From the NCBI GenBank assembly GCA_016296945.1, contig JAEDHQ010000033.1, positions 1 to 18,969 of the forward strand: a stretch of 18,969 bases of DNA, read 5' to 3'. This DNA is from Bacilli bacterium. Its GTDB lineage: Bacteria; Bacillota_I; Bacilli_A; ML615J-28; CAG-698. The notes beneath the pieces are model-generated. The model was not told where the DNA came from and ran no database searches. It saw only the letters and a list, made by a program, of their open reading frames with translations. The translations under genes were made by a program, and so were the position numbers. Numbering within the stretch: the first letter of the stretch is position 1; each line of letters begins with the position of its first letter. Shown one piece after another: positions 5,322-14,194 of the stretch.

Positions 5322-7454
5322 ATGAAGAAATTTTATGAAGTGCTTTCTACTTATGTAAATAGAGCATGGAAGCAATTAATTGTTTTACTATCATTATTGA
5401 TAGTTTCTGTAATTTGCATTTGTGTTGCAAATGGAATTCAAAGAGGCTTTGGTAAGATAACTGTGGAAAGTGGTTATATCGAAACAAAACTTTTAGATAG
5501 TGACGAAGTAGTTAATATAGGTTTTAAAATTTATATTCCTAAAGAAGCTAGCGAAACAAGAAAACTTCCTGCCGTTTTATGTTTGCACGGTTATCAAAAT
5601 GACCATGAAACTTCTGCAGCCTATGCGTTAGAACTTGCACGTCGTGGAGTAGTTAGTTTATGTATTGATGAATATGGTCATGGATCTACTGATGTGGGAA
5701 TGATTGCAAGAGGATATGTAAATCATAAAGTTACCACAAATTATGGTTATGACGAATATGGAAAATCTTATCTTGAAATCGGTGGTGTAACTAGATATAA
5801 AGTTATGATGAATTTTTCAAACTTATCATTTTTCTCTGATTATTATGCAAATTCATTTGATTTCGAAAAAGAAACTTCTATTTCTAAAGAAGATGCAGCC
5901 TATATTCGTGATTCTTCAATGGGAGCCACTGCAGCTTATGCTTGGCTTTCTGAACTAAACTATGTTGATAATCAAAAAATGGCTGTAACTGGTCATTCAA
6001 TGGGAACATGGGCTGCGTGGACAGTATCAGCTGCATATTCTGGTACTGCAATCGAGCCAAGAGCAACTGCTCTTCAATGTGGGGAGCTATTTAAAACTAC
6101 AAGAGATTCTGAAGGTAGAATAGCATACGATAAAGATAATGATGGAACACCTGATATCCATTGGAACAATGTTTTATTAATAACTGCTAAATATGATGAA
6201 TTTAATTATTTTCGTGATTATATTAATACACCTGTTTTTGATGAAACAGTTAAAAATGAAATTAGAACCAACTTTTTAGGTGTTTTAAGTGAAGAAGCTG
6301 AGTTTAATAAAACATTTCATGAAGATTTTGCAGCGGGTACATCTGTTAGAAATGAATATATTATTACAAATCATCGTTTAACAACTCATGATAAAAATGC
6401 TGTAAAAGCAGTTATAGATTGGTTCTTTGCATCATTTGATGAAACATCACCAATTGCATCAACTAATCAAGTATTCATGGTTAAAGAGGTTTTAGTTTTA
6501 GTTGCAATGTTATGTGGTATTGCTTCAACTGTAGCCATGGCAATGTGCTTAAAAGAAGTGCAATTCTTTAAAGCAGTGTTCCAAGGAGTTCCTAATAGAC
6601 CTGAAAAAGTTAAGAAAGGTTGGAAATTCTATAAAGGGGCATTAATTACTGTATTATTATCAGCATTTACTTATCCATTCTTAACACAACTAGGACATGG
6701 CTTAATGCCATTACCTGAAAAATTATTTAAAATGACAATCGGTAATGGTTTCTTAGTTTGGTATATATTCTTAATTCTAGTAATGTTAGGATTTACTTTA
6801 ATTCCATGGTTTAAACAAAAGAAAAAAGGAATTAAAACAATTGATTTTGTTGACTTAGGATTTGCAAGAGATGATGAAGATCACAAAAATAAATTTGATT
6901 GGGTTTTATTAGGCAAATCTGCATTAGTAGCTCTTATTGGTGTTTTCTGGATGTATTTACAAGTAATCATTTTTGAAAAAACAACATTATTAGACTATCG
7001 TTTCATTTGGCCATTCTTTAAAGGCTTTTCATTAAGTAGATTTGGCCAATTCTTAGTTTATATTCCAATCTTCTTAGTATTCTTTATTTTAAATAACTCA
7101 AGAATTTTTGCAATGTCAAGAGTTGAACATACTGAAGAAAAAGGATTTAAAGCGTTTATTAAATGCTGGTGGAAGTATGCTTTATGTATGGCTGGTGGAA
7201 TCTTACTTCTATGCTTAATAGAATATATTCCATTCTTCTTACAATTAGGACCTGGAGCCGACTTATTATTTAGTCCTACATTTGGTGGACCATTCATGTC
7301 ATTATTAATCGTGTTTGCTCCACAAGTAATTGTTTTCTCATTTATTTGTACTTATTGTTACAGAAAAACTGGCAATGTCTTCTTAGGAGGAATTATTGTT
7401 GCAATTCTATCTTGCTGGATTGTAACTGGTGGATCTGCAATGTTATTTGCATAA
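5322..7454 (+). CDS. Membrane-anchored alpha/beta hydrolase with polytopic C-terminal half
   Basis: The 710-residue protein has a short cytoplasmic N-terminus, one membrane helix (18-38) and an exported-looking hydrolase domain (about 50-375). Seven or so further helices follow (about 387-409, 438-457, 475-496, 530-551, 574-592, 616-637, 657-705). The hydrolase shows an oxyanion-hole turn LHGYQND (88-94), nucleophile elbow GHSMG (Ser226), a probable Asp in AKYDEF (D292) and His in THD (H356), giving a complete triad in order. DKDNDGTPD (270-278) looks like a calcium-binding loop. Ser/Asp/His hydrolases of this kind are usually esterases or peptidases. The anchored topology suggests a lipid or cell-surface substrate. 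AAGGAGGAGA (5303-5312) precedes the ATG and a strong terminator follows. I see no convincing promoter in the 110 bp before it. The fusion to a multi-helix module is unusual; I do not recognise that module. Confidence 0.8.
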   Translation: MKKFYEVLSTYVNRAWKQLIVLLSLLIVSVICICVANGIQRGFGKITVESGYIETKLLDSDEVVNIGFKIYIPKEASETRKLPAVLCLHGYQNDHETSAAYALELARRGVVSLCIDEYGHGSTDVGMIARGYVNHKVTTNYGYDEYGKSYLEIGGVTRYKVMMNFSNLSFFSDYYANSFDFEKETSISKEDAAYIRDSSMGATAAYAWLSELNYVDNQKMAVTGHSMGTWAAWTVSAAYSGTAIEPRATALQCGELFKTTRDSEGRIAYDKDNDGTPDIHWNNVLLITAKYDEFNYFRDYINTPVFDETVKNEIRTNFLGVLSEEAEFNKTFHEDFAAGTSVRNEYIITNHRLTTHDKNAVKAVIDWFFASFDETSPIASTNQVFMVKEVLVLVAMLCGIASTVAMAMCLKEVQFFKAVFQGVPNRPEKVKKGWKFYKGALITVLLSAFTYPFLTQLGHGLMPLPEKLFKMTIGNGFLVWYIFLILVMLGFTLIPWFKQKKKGIKTIDFVDLGFARDDEDHKNKFDWVLLGKSALVALIGVFWMYLQVIIFEKTTLLDYRFIWPFFKGFSLSRFGQFLVYIPIFLVFFILNNSRIFAMSRVEHTEEKGFKAFIKCWWKYALCMAGGILLLCLIEYIPFFLQLGPGADLLFSPTFGGPFMSLLIVFAPQVIVFSFICTYCYRKTGNVFLGGIIVAILSCWIVTGGSAMLFA

Positions 7455-7472
7455 TAATAAATAAAAATATAT

Positions 7473-7502
7473 AAAGGTGTTTCATTAGAACACCTTTTTT
7501 TA
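7473..7502. terminator. Terminator after the hydrolase gene
   Basis: AAAGGTGTT (7473-7481) and AACACCTTT (7489-7497) form a 9-bp stem, followed by Ts to 7501. It is shared with the convergent GtrA-like pseudogene, whose stop is at 7500-7502. Confidence 0.9.
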
Positions 7503-7802
7503 TACTTTATTAAGTATTTTCTTTCTATTTAAAGTATCACAAGAATTTCGATAAACAACAAACCTTGTGTATAAGAATTCTAACACAAAATTAGAAACCA
7601 TGGTTACTCCTTCTACAAGATATCCATTGGCCCCATTAGAAGTTGCTAGGTGCCCAAGATATGTGGAAAGATGTATAATTTCAAAAAATAATGTGAAAGA
7701 ACCGATTTGTATAATCCCTACAATAATAGAAATAAATGTAAACTAAATTGCACGAACTAATTCCTTAAAATCTCTTTTATGATTGTTTTGATCAATATTC
7801 AT
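7500..7802 (-). pseudogene. GtrA-like membrane protein, broken by one TAG
   Basis: Read from ATG 7802 on the minus strand, a 100-codon gene ends at TAA 7500-7502 and is interrupted only by TAG at codon 20 (7743-7745). The start has GGTG (7807-7810) at proper spacing and a good promoter upstream, so the regulatory parts are intact. The peptide has FTFISIIVGIIQIGSFTLFFE (first helix, split here as FTFISIIVGI then IQIGSFTLFFE) and VSNFVLEFLYTRFVVYRNS near the end. Both fit one branch of the GtrA family, small flippase-like proteins linked to polyprenyl-sugar export for cell-wall glycosylation. Changing one base of TAG to a sense codon would restore the frame. Either a fresh nonsense mutation or a sequencing error explains it. 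No internal start allows a useful shorter product. Confidence 0.7.
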
Positions 7803-7827
7803 TTTTCACCTTATAAAAAACATAATC

Positions 7828-7856
7828 ATCATATGAACTTAATGAAATATTGTCAA
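7828..7856 (-). promoter_or_regulatory. Promoter of the GtrA-like pseudogene
   Basis: On the minus strand a consensus TTGACA (forward 7851-7856), a 17-bp spacer and TATGAT (forward 7828-7833) lie 26 bp before the ATG at 7802. Its presence supports recent inactivation. Confidence 0.65.
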
Positions 7857-7941
7857 TCTCCTCATTATGATTTAAAAACAAATCAAACTAATTTGAATAA
7901 GATATCAAAAAATAAAATTCTACAAGCAAAAAAAATAAATA

Positions 7942-7970
7942 TTGGAAAAATTCCTAATAAGTTGTATAAT
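7942..7970 (+). promoter_or_regulatory. Probable promoter of the surface protein operon
   Basis: TTGGAA (7942-7947), a 17-bp spacer and TATAAT (7965-7970) lie 77 bp before the ATG at 8047. The rest of 7857-8046 holds no supported gene. Confidence 0.55.
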
Positions 7971-8046
7971 ATTATCAAATTATACTCTATTTTAGATAAA
8001 AGAGTTATTATATAAGTATTGAAGAAAGGAGATTAACAAATATTGT

Positions 8047-11000
8047 ATGAAAAAGACTAATGATAGCGAATATTTTAATTCGCCAGAGATAAATGAATTC
8101 TTTGAATATAAAAGATTTGATAAAGAAAAATATAGTCCATTAGAAATGTCAAAGTCTCCTTTAGAATTAGAAAAAAGAAGTGAATCATTTAATGAAAGTA
8201 ATCAAAATGAAGATCATGATACTTATAAAAAAGAACTTTCATTAGATCAGAAATCATTGAATTATCAAAGCCAAAAACAATTAATACAGCAAAACATGCC
8301 AACAGGAAACGTAATTACGAAAGCATTATCCACGCTAACAAGTGCTGCGGTTGTAACTGTTGCTAGTGTTGCTGTTCTTACAACATCTCCTACATATTAC
8401 ATTGAAGAATATATTGAAACAAATCCAGGAATGGATTATGTAGCTGTGACAGTCGATTTAGATGGTATATTAGAAGCTAATAAAGATGTTATTTCGATAG
8501 GTGATTATTATATTGAAATACCGATTAATGAAGAAAATAAAAAAATTGAAATTGAAGAAGGAAAGAATACATATTTAATTACAGGGTTGATTCCAAATGA
8601 AACATATACATATAATTTTATTGGAAATGAGGAAAACGGAACAAATGAAACAACGTATTATCAAGATACAATAACAACTTCTTCAGAGGGTGAAGCAACG
8701 GCCATATATGATGAGCGAAACAGTCTTTTTTTATTTAATGAAGAAACACATAAAGCAAATTATGAATATTCAATTTATTTATCTGATTATTATAATCAAT
8801 ATCCTAATGCGGTATTATATGCGTGTAGTGAAAAGCAAACAAATCTGAGTAGGTTTAGTAATATCTTACATTTTAATGATACATTTAATAATGATAGATT
8901 CTATCAAGGTCAGATAGAAAACATTAATTCTGAATATCTATATTTATATATTGTAAGCCAAAGCGAGAATTATGCCCGATCAGAACTCAATGTTTTGTTT
9001 GAAAAGGAAATAAAAATAGATTATCCAGGTAATTGGGATGACTTACCATTTGATATTTATCGAATCAAGAAAGACTTAGAAACACATGAATTATTACCAG
9101 ATACAATAACAATATCAGGTACACTAGATTTATTAGATAATACATATCAATACTATGCACATATCAAACAAATGGATAGTGAAGGAAATGTATTAAGGGA
9201 AGAAGAAGCAAATTATACAATTGATAATGGATTAATGAAATACACAATAATAGCAGATGCTTATTATGGAGTAAGTAAATATCAATATATAATCTATTAT
9301 GAAAATGAAATAAGTGAATTAGAAGAAGTATATCGAAGTGAAGAATTCAGTTATACAATTAGTCAAGAATTTAGTGGAACATACCAAGCAAAGAATCCAA
9401 GAGACGCAGTAATCAACTATTATGACGACTATATTACAATCACAGTAAATCCAGAGTTTGTAAGTAATTATAATAACTATTACTATGTACTAACAGTTAC
9501 AAATAGTGATGGATCATTACTAGGAGAATATAGTGGAGTAGAAGAAGCAGTAATCAGAATTGATGCATATCAAACATTAGATATTATTAATTTTGGATAT
9601 AAGATCTATGGAAGCTTTGTAAATGGTGAAATAGAGTTTGTAAGTCTTAATAAAGAAGGAAAGATACCACTAGATATTTATCGAATCAAGAAAGACTTAG
9701 AAACACATGAATTATTACCAGATACAATAACAATATCAGGTACACTAGATTTATTAGATAATACATATCAATACTATGCACATATCAAACAAATGGATAG
9801 TGAAGGAAATGTATTAAGGGAAGAAGAAGCAAATTATACAATTGATAATGGATTAATGAAATACACAATAATAGCAGATGCTTATTATGGAGTAAGTAAA
9901 TATCAATATATAATCTATTATGAAAATGAAATAAGTGAATTAGAAGAAGTATATCGAAGTGAAGAATTCAGTTATACAATTAGTCAAGAATTTAGTGGAA
10001 CATACCAAGCAAAGAATCCAAGAGACGCAGTAATCAACTATTATGACGACTATATTACAATCACAGTAAATCCAGAGTTTGTAAGTAATTATAATAACTA
10101 TTACTATGTACTAACAGTTACAAATAGTGATGGATCATTACTAGGAGAATATAGTGGAGTAGAAGAAGCAGTAATCAGAATTGATGCATATCAAACATTA
10201 GATATTATTAATTTTGGATATAAGATCTATGGAAGCTTTGTAAATGGTGAAATAGAGTTTGTAAGTCTTAATAAAGAAGGAAAGTTAAATTATCCTAAAT
10301 TTTCTTTATTACCAGAAGTGAATTTTAATGGAGAAAATTATGAAATAAACTATACTTGTGATATGATTTTTGATTATAGTACTGCTATTCTTAATTTAGT
10401 AGTCACGGCTAATAGTAACGTTTATAATAAACAAATTACGCCTGTAAATTCAAGTGGAACAATTGTTTTAGATATGCTTACTGGTGAAATAGGTGAAATT
10501 TCTGTCAGTGGTTCACTCACATTCACTGATAATCAACTAATCCCTCAAGTTCAAGAGATGAAGATTACGGGTGAAATCTATACGATTGAGCACGTATTTA
10601 ATGCTAAATTAACTGCTGATCTAAGTTATTTTGCAACTTCTGAAGGAATGATTCCAGTGTATTTAGAATTTAGTTATTATTTACCAAGTAATTATAGTAT
10701 TCAAATTACAGAAACAACAAGCGCATTTGCAACAACAGTTCCATTAACTTCAAATTATTCATTTACAACAATTAATACTTCAGATGAAGGAAATGTTATC
10801 ATTCAAGTGTTAGATGAAAGTGGCAATCCTTATCTAAATTCACAAACATTTGTTGTTTCTAAGAGCCTAGCTGAAAGTAATTATGTTTCACCAACAGTTA
10901 CTAGTTTAAATCCTGGTGATAGTGTTGTGACTTATAATGAAGATGGAACAATTAACATTTATCGTGATTTATCGTTTGAGACAAGTGATCCGAATATTTA

Positions 11001-11496
11001 CTACAATGCTCGTTTAGGATGGAATGGAACCAATGAAGATGGAGAATTTGTAAGTTATTACTATGATTTAATAGGACGTAATCGATATGCTATTATAGAA
11101 AATATTCCGGCTCGTAATTATTTCTTCGTTTATGATTATATGTATGACTACAATGGTGTATCTTATATCATGTATGAAGAAATGCCATCTGGATCTGCTG
11201 GTTTTAGCGTAGAAGAATATAGTGTAGAAACTAATGTTGCTGATGGGCAAACAAATATCAAGATTAATATTTGCAATCAAGGTATGCTAGTTAATAAGAT
11301 TGTAGTTAATGGTATTGAATATGAATATACTAGTTATACAGGAATCACTGACACATACCCAACATTGGTTATTGAAGGAGAAATAGAAATCACTTCAATC
11401 ATTATTTATCATGGTGGATACTATTATAATTATGAGTTTTATCAAAATGATATAACGATGAAGGGCGCAACATATCGAGAAGTTGTAATCGTTTAA
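8047..11496 (+). CDS. Large repeat-bearing surface-anchored protein
   Basis: The protein has 1149 residues. The first 90 are hydrophilic and charged (Glu, Lys, Gln, Ser, Asn) and probably cytoplasmic. One hydrophobic helix follows (about 94-113, TLTSAAVVTVASVAVLTTSP), and then about 1035 residues rich in Tyr, Asn, Thr and acidic residues, with alternating beta-like segments reminiscent of stacked Ig/fibronectin-type modules (for example GLIPNETYTYNFIG). There is no cleavable signal peptide and no LPxTG or other C-terminal anchor, so a signal-anchor with the bulk outside is most likely. Residues 336-539 and 543-746 are identical copies of a 204-residue unit. I do not recognise the family; adhesion or surface display is inferred from architecture alone. 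AAAGGAGA (8025-8032) lies rather far (14 nt) from the ATG. The MscS gene follows after 22 bp, so it heads an operon. Confidence 0.75.
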   Translation: MKKTNDSEYFNSPEINEFFEYKRFDKEKYSPLEMSKSPLELEKRSESFNESNQNEDHDTYKKELSLDQKSLNYQSQKQLIQQNMPTGNVITKALSTLTSAAVVTVASVAVLTTSPTYYIEEYIETNPGMDYVAVTVDLDGILEANKDVISIGDYYIEIPINEENKKIEIEEGKNTYLITGLIPNETYTYNFIGNEENGTNETTYYQDTITTSSEGEATAIYDERNSLFLFNEETHKANYEYSIYLSDYYNQYPNAVLYACSEKQTNLSRFSNILHFNDTFNNDRFYQGQIENINSEYLYLYIVSQSENYARSELNVLFEKEIKIDYPGNWDDLPFDIYRIKKDLETHELLPDTITISGTLDLLDNTYQYYAHIKQMDSEGNVLREEEANYTIDNGLMKYTIIADAYYGVSKYQYIIYYENEISELEEVYRSEEFSYTISQEFSGTYQAKNPRDAVINYYDDYITITVNPEFVSNYNNYYYVLTVTNSDGSLLGEYSGVEEAVIRIDAYQTLDIINFGYKIYGSFVNGEIEFVSLNKEGKIPLDIYRIKKDLETHELLPDTITISGTLDLLDNTYQYYAHIKQMDSEGNVLREEEANYTIDNGLMKYTIIADAYYGVSKYQYIIYYENEISELEEVYRSEEFSYTISQEFSGTYQAKNPRDAVINYYDDYITITVNPEFVSNYNNYYYVLTVTNSDGSLLGEYSGVEEAVIRIDAYQTLDIINFGYKIYGSFVNGEIEFVSLNKEGKLNYPKFSLLPEVNFNGENYEINYTCDMIFDYSTAILNLVVTANSNVYNKQITPVNSSGTIVLDMLTGEIGEISVSGSLTFTDNQLIPQVQEMKITGEIYTIEHVFNAKLTADLSYFATSEGMIPVYLEFSYYLPSNYSIQITETTSAFATTVPLTSNYSFTTINTSDEGNVIIQVLDESGNPYLNSQTFVVSKSLAESNYVSPTVTSLNPGDSVVTYNEDGTINIYRDLSFETSDPNIYYNARLGWNGTNEDGEFVSYYYDLIGRNRYAIIENIPARNYFFVYDYMYDYNGVSYIMYEEMPSGSAGFSVEEYSVETNVADGQTNIKINICNQGMLVNKIVVNGIEYEYTSYTGITDTYPTLVIEGEIEITSIIIYHGGYYYNYEFYQNDITMKGATYREVVIV
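9052..9663 (+). repeat. 612-bp direct repeat, copy 1
   Basis: By reading, it is base-for-base identical to 9673-10284. The period is 621 bp, a multiple of three, so copy number can change without breaking the frame. It encodes residues 336-539 of the surface protein. Confidence 0.92.
9673..10284 (+). repeat. 612-bp direct repeat, copy 2
   Basis: This is identical to 9052-9663 and separated from it by the nine bases ATACCACTA. Similarity starts slightly earlier (TACCA before each copy). It encodes residues 543-746. Confidence 0.92.
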
Positions 11497-11518
11497 AAAT
11501 AAAAAAAGGAGAAAAATA

Positions 11519-12574
11519 ATGACGCAAGATTTAGAAAAAAAGAAAAAGATAAAAAAAGTGTTGAGTATTACTGGCTTAGTAATTATGGTTGGAGTTATCT
11601 TTGTATTTTTATTGGGATTATTGTTTCAGTTAGTATTGCCTGAGACTTCATTCGCAATATGGTCAAAAGAAAGTACATGGGATATTTCCACATTACCTGC
11701 TAAATGGGAAGAGCAAAAGAAATCAATTCTTAATTGCCTTGTTTCCATGATCATAATATATTTTGTTAGTAAACTTGTCAGATTAATTTTTAAGAAATTA
11801 ATGGAAAAAAGCAATCGTGCGAAGACAGTTATTACATTACTAGATGGAATAATTAAATATGCAGCTGCAATTGTAATATTCTTCTTAATTCTTAAAGCAT
11901 TTGGTATTAATACTCGTTCATTATGGGAATCAGCAGGAATAATTGCTTTGATTATAGGTCTTGGTGCCCAATCCTTGATAGCAGATATTATTTCAGGTGT
12001 CTTCATTATTTTTGAAGATGAGTATAGTGTGGGTGAGATTGTTTCGATTGATGACTTTAGAGGAACAGTTTCTGAGATTGGAATTAGAGCAACAAAGATA
12101 ATTGATATGGCTGGTAACATTAAAATAATTAATAATTCTGATATTAAAAATGTTGTCAACTTGTCAAGAGAATTATCACTAGCAGTTGTTGATTGTGAAT
12201 TTCCATATGATGTACCTCTTGAATTTATTGAAAAACTATTAAAGGATCATTTAGAAGAGTTTAAGGAAAAGATTCCAGCAATTGTGGAAGGGCCATATTA
12301 TAAGGGAGTATCTGGATATGGTGCAAGTAATGTTGCAGTAAAATTAGTTGCAAAATGTCAAGAAGAAGAACGTTACCAAGTTCAACGTGATTTATTAAGA
12401 GAATATAGACAACTAATTGTTGCTAATGGTATTGACTTAAGTTATGATCAAGTTGTTATCAATCAGCCAAACAAATCTGAAATAACAGTAACAAACAAAG
12501 TTAGAAATGAAGCCAATGACTTTGTGAAAGAGCAAAAGAAGTCATCTGCTGGTATTGAAGATCAAGATAGATAA
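11519..12574 (+). CDS. MscS-family mechanosensitive ion channel
   Basis: The 351-residue protein has an N-terminal helix (about 14-40), helices at 68-90 and 107-128, and the pore-lining TM3 (139-165: AGIIALIIGLGAQSLIADII then SGVFIIFEDEY). The typical MscS beta domain follows (VGEIVSIDDFRGTVSEIGIRATKI, 171-194, split here by VGEIVSIDDF and RGTVSEIGIRATKI, then NIKIINNSDI) and then the C-terminal alpha/beta domain. The Gly/Ala-rich TM3 and the G-Q-S/D-I-I-S-G run are diagnostic. The family forms heptameric membrane pores that open under tension to release solutes during hypo-osmotic shock. A charged tail of about 35 residues follows residue 315. It is the second gene of the operon, with AAAGGAGA before the ATG and 26 bp to the cupin gene. 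Confidence 0.93.
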   Translation: MTQDLEKKKKIKKVLSITGLVIMVGVIFVFLLGLLFQLVLPETSFAIWSKESTWDISTLPAKWEEQKKSILNCLVSMIIIYFVSKLVRLIFKKLMEKSNRAKTVITLLDGIIKYAAAIVIFFLILKAFGINTRSLWESAGIIALIIGLGAQSLIADIISGVFIIFEDEYSVGEIVSIDDFRGTVSEIGIRATKIIDMAGNIKIINNSDIKNVVNLSRELSLAVVDCEFPYDVPLEFIEKLLKDHLEEFKEKIPAIVEGPYYKGVSGYGASNVAVKLVAKCQEEERYQVQRDLLREYRQLIVANGIDLSYDQVVINQPNKSEITVTNKVRNEANDFVKEQKKSSAGIEDQDR

Positions 12575-12600
12575 CAATTAAAAATAGAGAGGTAGTAGAC

Positions 12601-12924
12601 ATGTATAAGAATATTCAAAAAGAAGTAAAACTTAATTTGAAAGATTTACTTAATTATCAACAAGGGCAAGTTGTAAGCATGACATTAGTGCAAAATGATA
12701 AGGTTAGTATGACACTATTTTCTTTTGATAAAGGGGAGGAGATATCAACACATGCTGCAAGTGGCGATGCAATGGTTACAGTATTAGAGGGAAGAGGAAG
12801 ATTTACAGTAGGTAATAATGTATATTATCTTGAAACTGGAGATACATTAATAATGCCAAAAGATATTCCTCATGCCGTTTATGGAGAAGAACAATTTAAA
12901 ATGCAGTTGATAGTTTCATATTAA
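12601..12924 (+). CDS. Small cupin-domain protein
   Basis: This is a single-domain cupin of 107 residues. Motif 1 is KGEEISTHAASGDAMVTVLEG, here with one clear His (H51) and D56 where many cupins have HxH. Motif 2 is GDTLIMPKDIPHAVYG with H91. It is nearly identical in layout to stand-alone cupins common in Firmicutes (ISTH..SGDAM, IMP...PHAVYG, end in FKM.L.V). Such proteins bind a metal and act as small isomerases, oxygenases or ligand sensors; the substrate here is unknown. AGAGAGGTAG precedes the ATG. It is the last gene of the surface protein-mscS operon and is followed by a strong terminator. Confidence 0.9.
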   Translation: MYKNIQKEVKLNLKDLLNYQQGQVVSMTLVQNDKVSMTLFSFDKGEEISTHAASGDAMVTVLEGRGRFTVGNNVYYLETGDTLIMPKDIPHAVYGEEQFKMQLIVSY

Positions 12925-12937
12925 GAATAAAGCAAAT

Positions 12938-12978
12938 AAAAAAGCATGATTGCCAAATGATTGGAGTCATGCTTTTTT
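12938..12978. terminator. Bidirectional terminator between cupin and NUDIX-like genes
   Basis: AAAAAAGCATGA (12938-12949) pairs perfectly with TCATGCTTTTTT (12967-12978), with an inner CCAA/TTGG stem. It serves both convergent transcripts. Confidence 0.92.
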
Positions 12979-12982
12979 AATG

Positions 12983-14194
12983 TTAATTTATTTTTTTATT
13001 TTCTTCATAGTGCCATAAATTACATAAATATGACATTTCATATTCTGAATGAATTGTACTTTGTTTTAAATTATTTTTAATGATTTTAAATTGTAATTTA
13101 TTGTTAATCACTTTAAAACTATTATAATCTGCAACATAAACGCAGCGATCAGCATCAAGCTTTTGTACTATAGTCTTATCAAGATTCAATTGATAATATT
13201 TAAAAGTATCAATATTTTTAAGTGTTATTACAAAATAGAATTGTGGTTTTCCTGCTTCATATAAACTTTGTCCAAAACCTAAAAATTTAAGATCTATATC
13301 ATTAGTATTGATATCGGATTTTTTAAGTTTTAAGCGATCATTTAAACTATCGATAACATTTTGATAGAATAAATGATTTTCATCAATAGAATCTCTTCCA
13401 TCTTTTGGAAAGTTTAGTTTCACCGCAATTGATGAAGTAATTTTATTTTTTGAGATTGTGGAATTCTTTTTTCTTCTTGGAACTAAAATATTTCCATCGT
13501 TTAAGAATACTAATGCATTTATTCCAATATGATTTGACATTTTTGAATCTTCTAAATTGCTTATTGTAGGTCCATATTCATAAATATCTCTTAAAGAAAA
13601 TGTATCAAAAATATTTGCATCAATTGCACGATTTGTAACTAAATGGTTAAAGTTTGTACTTCTTGACAAGTAAAATAAGCATTCTTTGTTTTTATCATCT
13701 TTAATAAAATTATCTAATCTTATTGTTTTACCATTAATAACCGTAGAATTTCGATGAGCATGCATGATTGTAGAATAGTTTTCGACGATGAAGTCATCTA
13801 ATTGAAATTCTTTTTTTGAATCATCAATAACTTTTAACTTATATGTTTCATCATGAATATATCTTAAAGCATAGGCAAAATCCACTGATGTGTTATTTAA
13901 TCTTAAAGTTTTTCGATACTCTTTATCTCCATCATAGATTTTTAAAATTTTTTTAGTATCGCAACTAACTTTTAAAACATCTTCAAATTTAGAACTTACA
14001 ATTTTCAAAATGTATAAAAGGATTGTGGAAAACAAAAAACCAACGACAGTACCAAATACATTATTTGCAACATCATCCCCTGCTAACAGGAAAAACAAAG
14101 AAAAACCTAAGAATAATATTAAAAATAAAATTAAATATTTTACATAGTTTTCTTTTTTTAAAAATTTAATTATTGTAACTAATAGTTTTTTCAT
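12983..14194 (-). CDS. Two-TM protein with degenerate NUDIX-like domain
   Basis: The 403-residue protein has a short basic N-terminus and two membrane helices (about 19-38 and 43-65). Next come a cytoplasmic alpha/beta linker (about 70-215) and a C-terminal domain that reads like a NUDIX fold: IGINALVFLNDGNILVPRRK (223-242), SSIAVKL (254-260), FYQNVIDSLNDRLKLKK (276-292), then LKFLGFGQSLYEAGKPQFYF (302-321). The catalytic NUDIX box (GX5EX7REUXEEXGU) is absent, so it may bind rather than hydrolyse a nucleotide. This two-TM plus NUDIX layout resembles the SMODS-associated NUDIX proteins described beside CBASS nucleotidyltransferases. No such enzyme is visible here. Its ATG overlaps the stop of the oxidoreductase gene by 4 bp (ATGA), so translation is coupled. 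The NUDIX assignment is by pattern only. Confidence 0.6.
   Translation of the reverse strand: MKKLLVTIIKFLKKENYVKYLILFLILFLGFSLFFLLAGDDVANNVFGTVVGFLFSTILLYILKIVSSKFEDVLKVSCDTKKILKIYDGDKEYRKTLRLNNTSVDFAYALRYIHDETYKLKVIDDSKKEFQLDDFIVENYSTIMHAHRNSTVINGKTIRLDNFIKDDKNKECLFYLSRSTNFNHLVTNRAIDANIFDTFSLRDIYEYGPTISNLEDSKMSNHIGINALVFLNDGNILVPRRKKNSTISKNKITSSIAVKLNFPKDGRDSIDENHLFYQNVIDSLNDRLKLKKSDINTNDIDLKFLGFGQSLYEAGKPQFYFVITLKNIDTFKYYQLNLDKTIVQKLDADRCVYVADYNSFKVINNKLQFKIIKNNLKQSTIHSEYEMSYLCNLWHYEENKKIN

Noticed and set aside
7779..8015. 78-codon plus-strand open frame
   Set aside because: It overlaps the antisense of the GtrA-like pseudogene start and its promoter, has no ribosome site, and its composition (Asn, Lys, His, Ile) is that of random AT-rich DNA.
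9052..10284. CRISPR-like or insertion-sequence repeat
   Set aside because: The repeated units are 612 bp, in frame and within one coding region, with no spacers, inverted ends or transposase.
11626..12159. 177-codon minus-strand open frame inside mscS
   Set aside because: It is antisense to the well-conserved channel core and has no ribosome site; it is a shadow of the real gene's codon bias.
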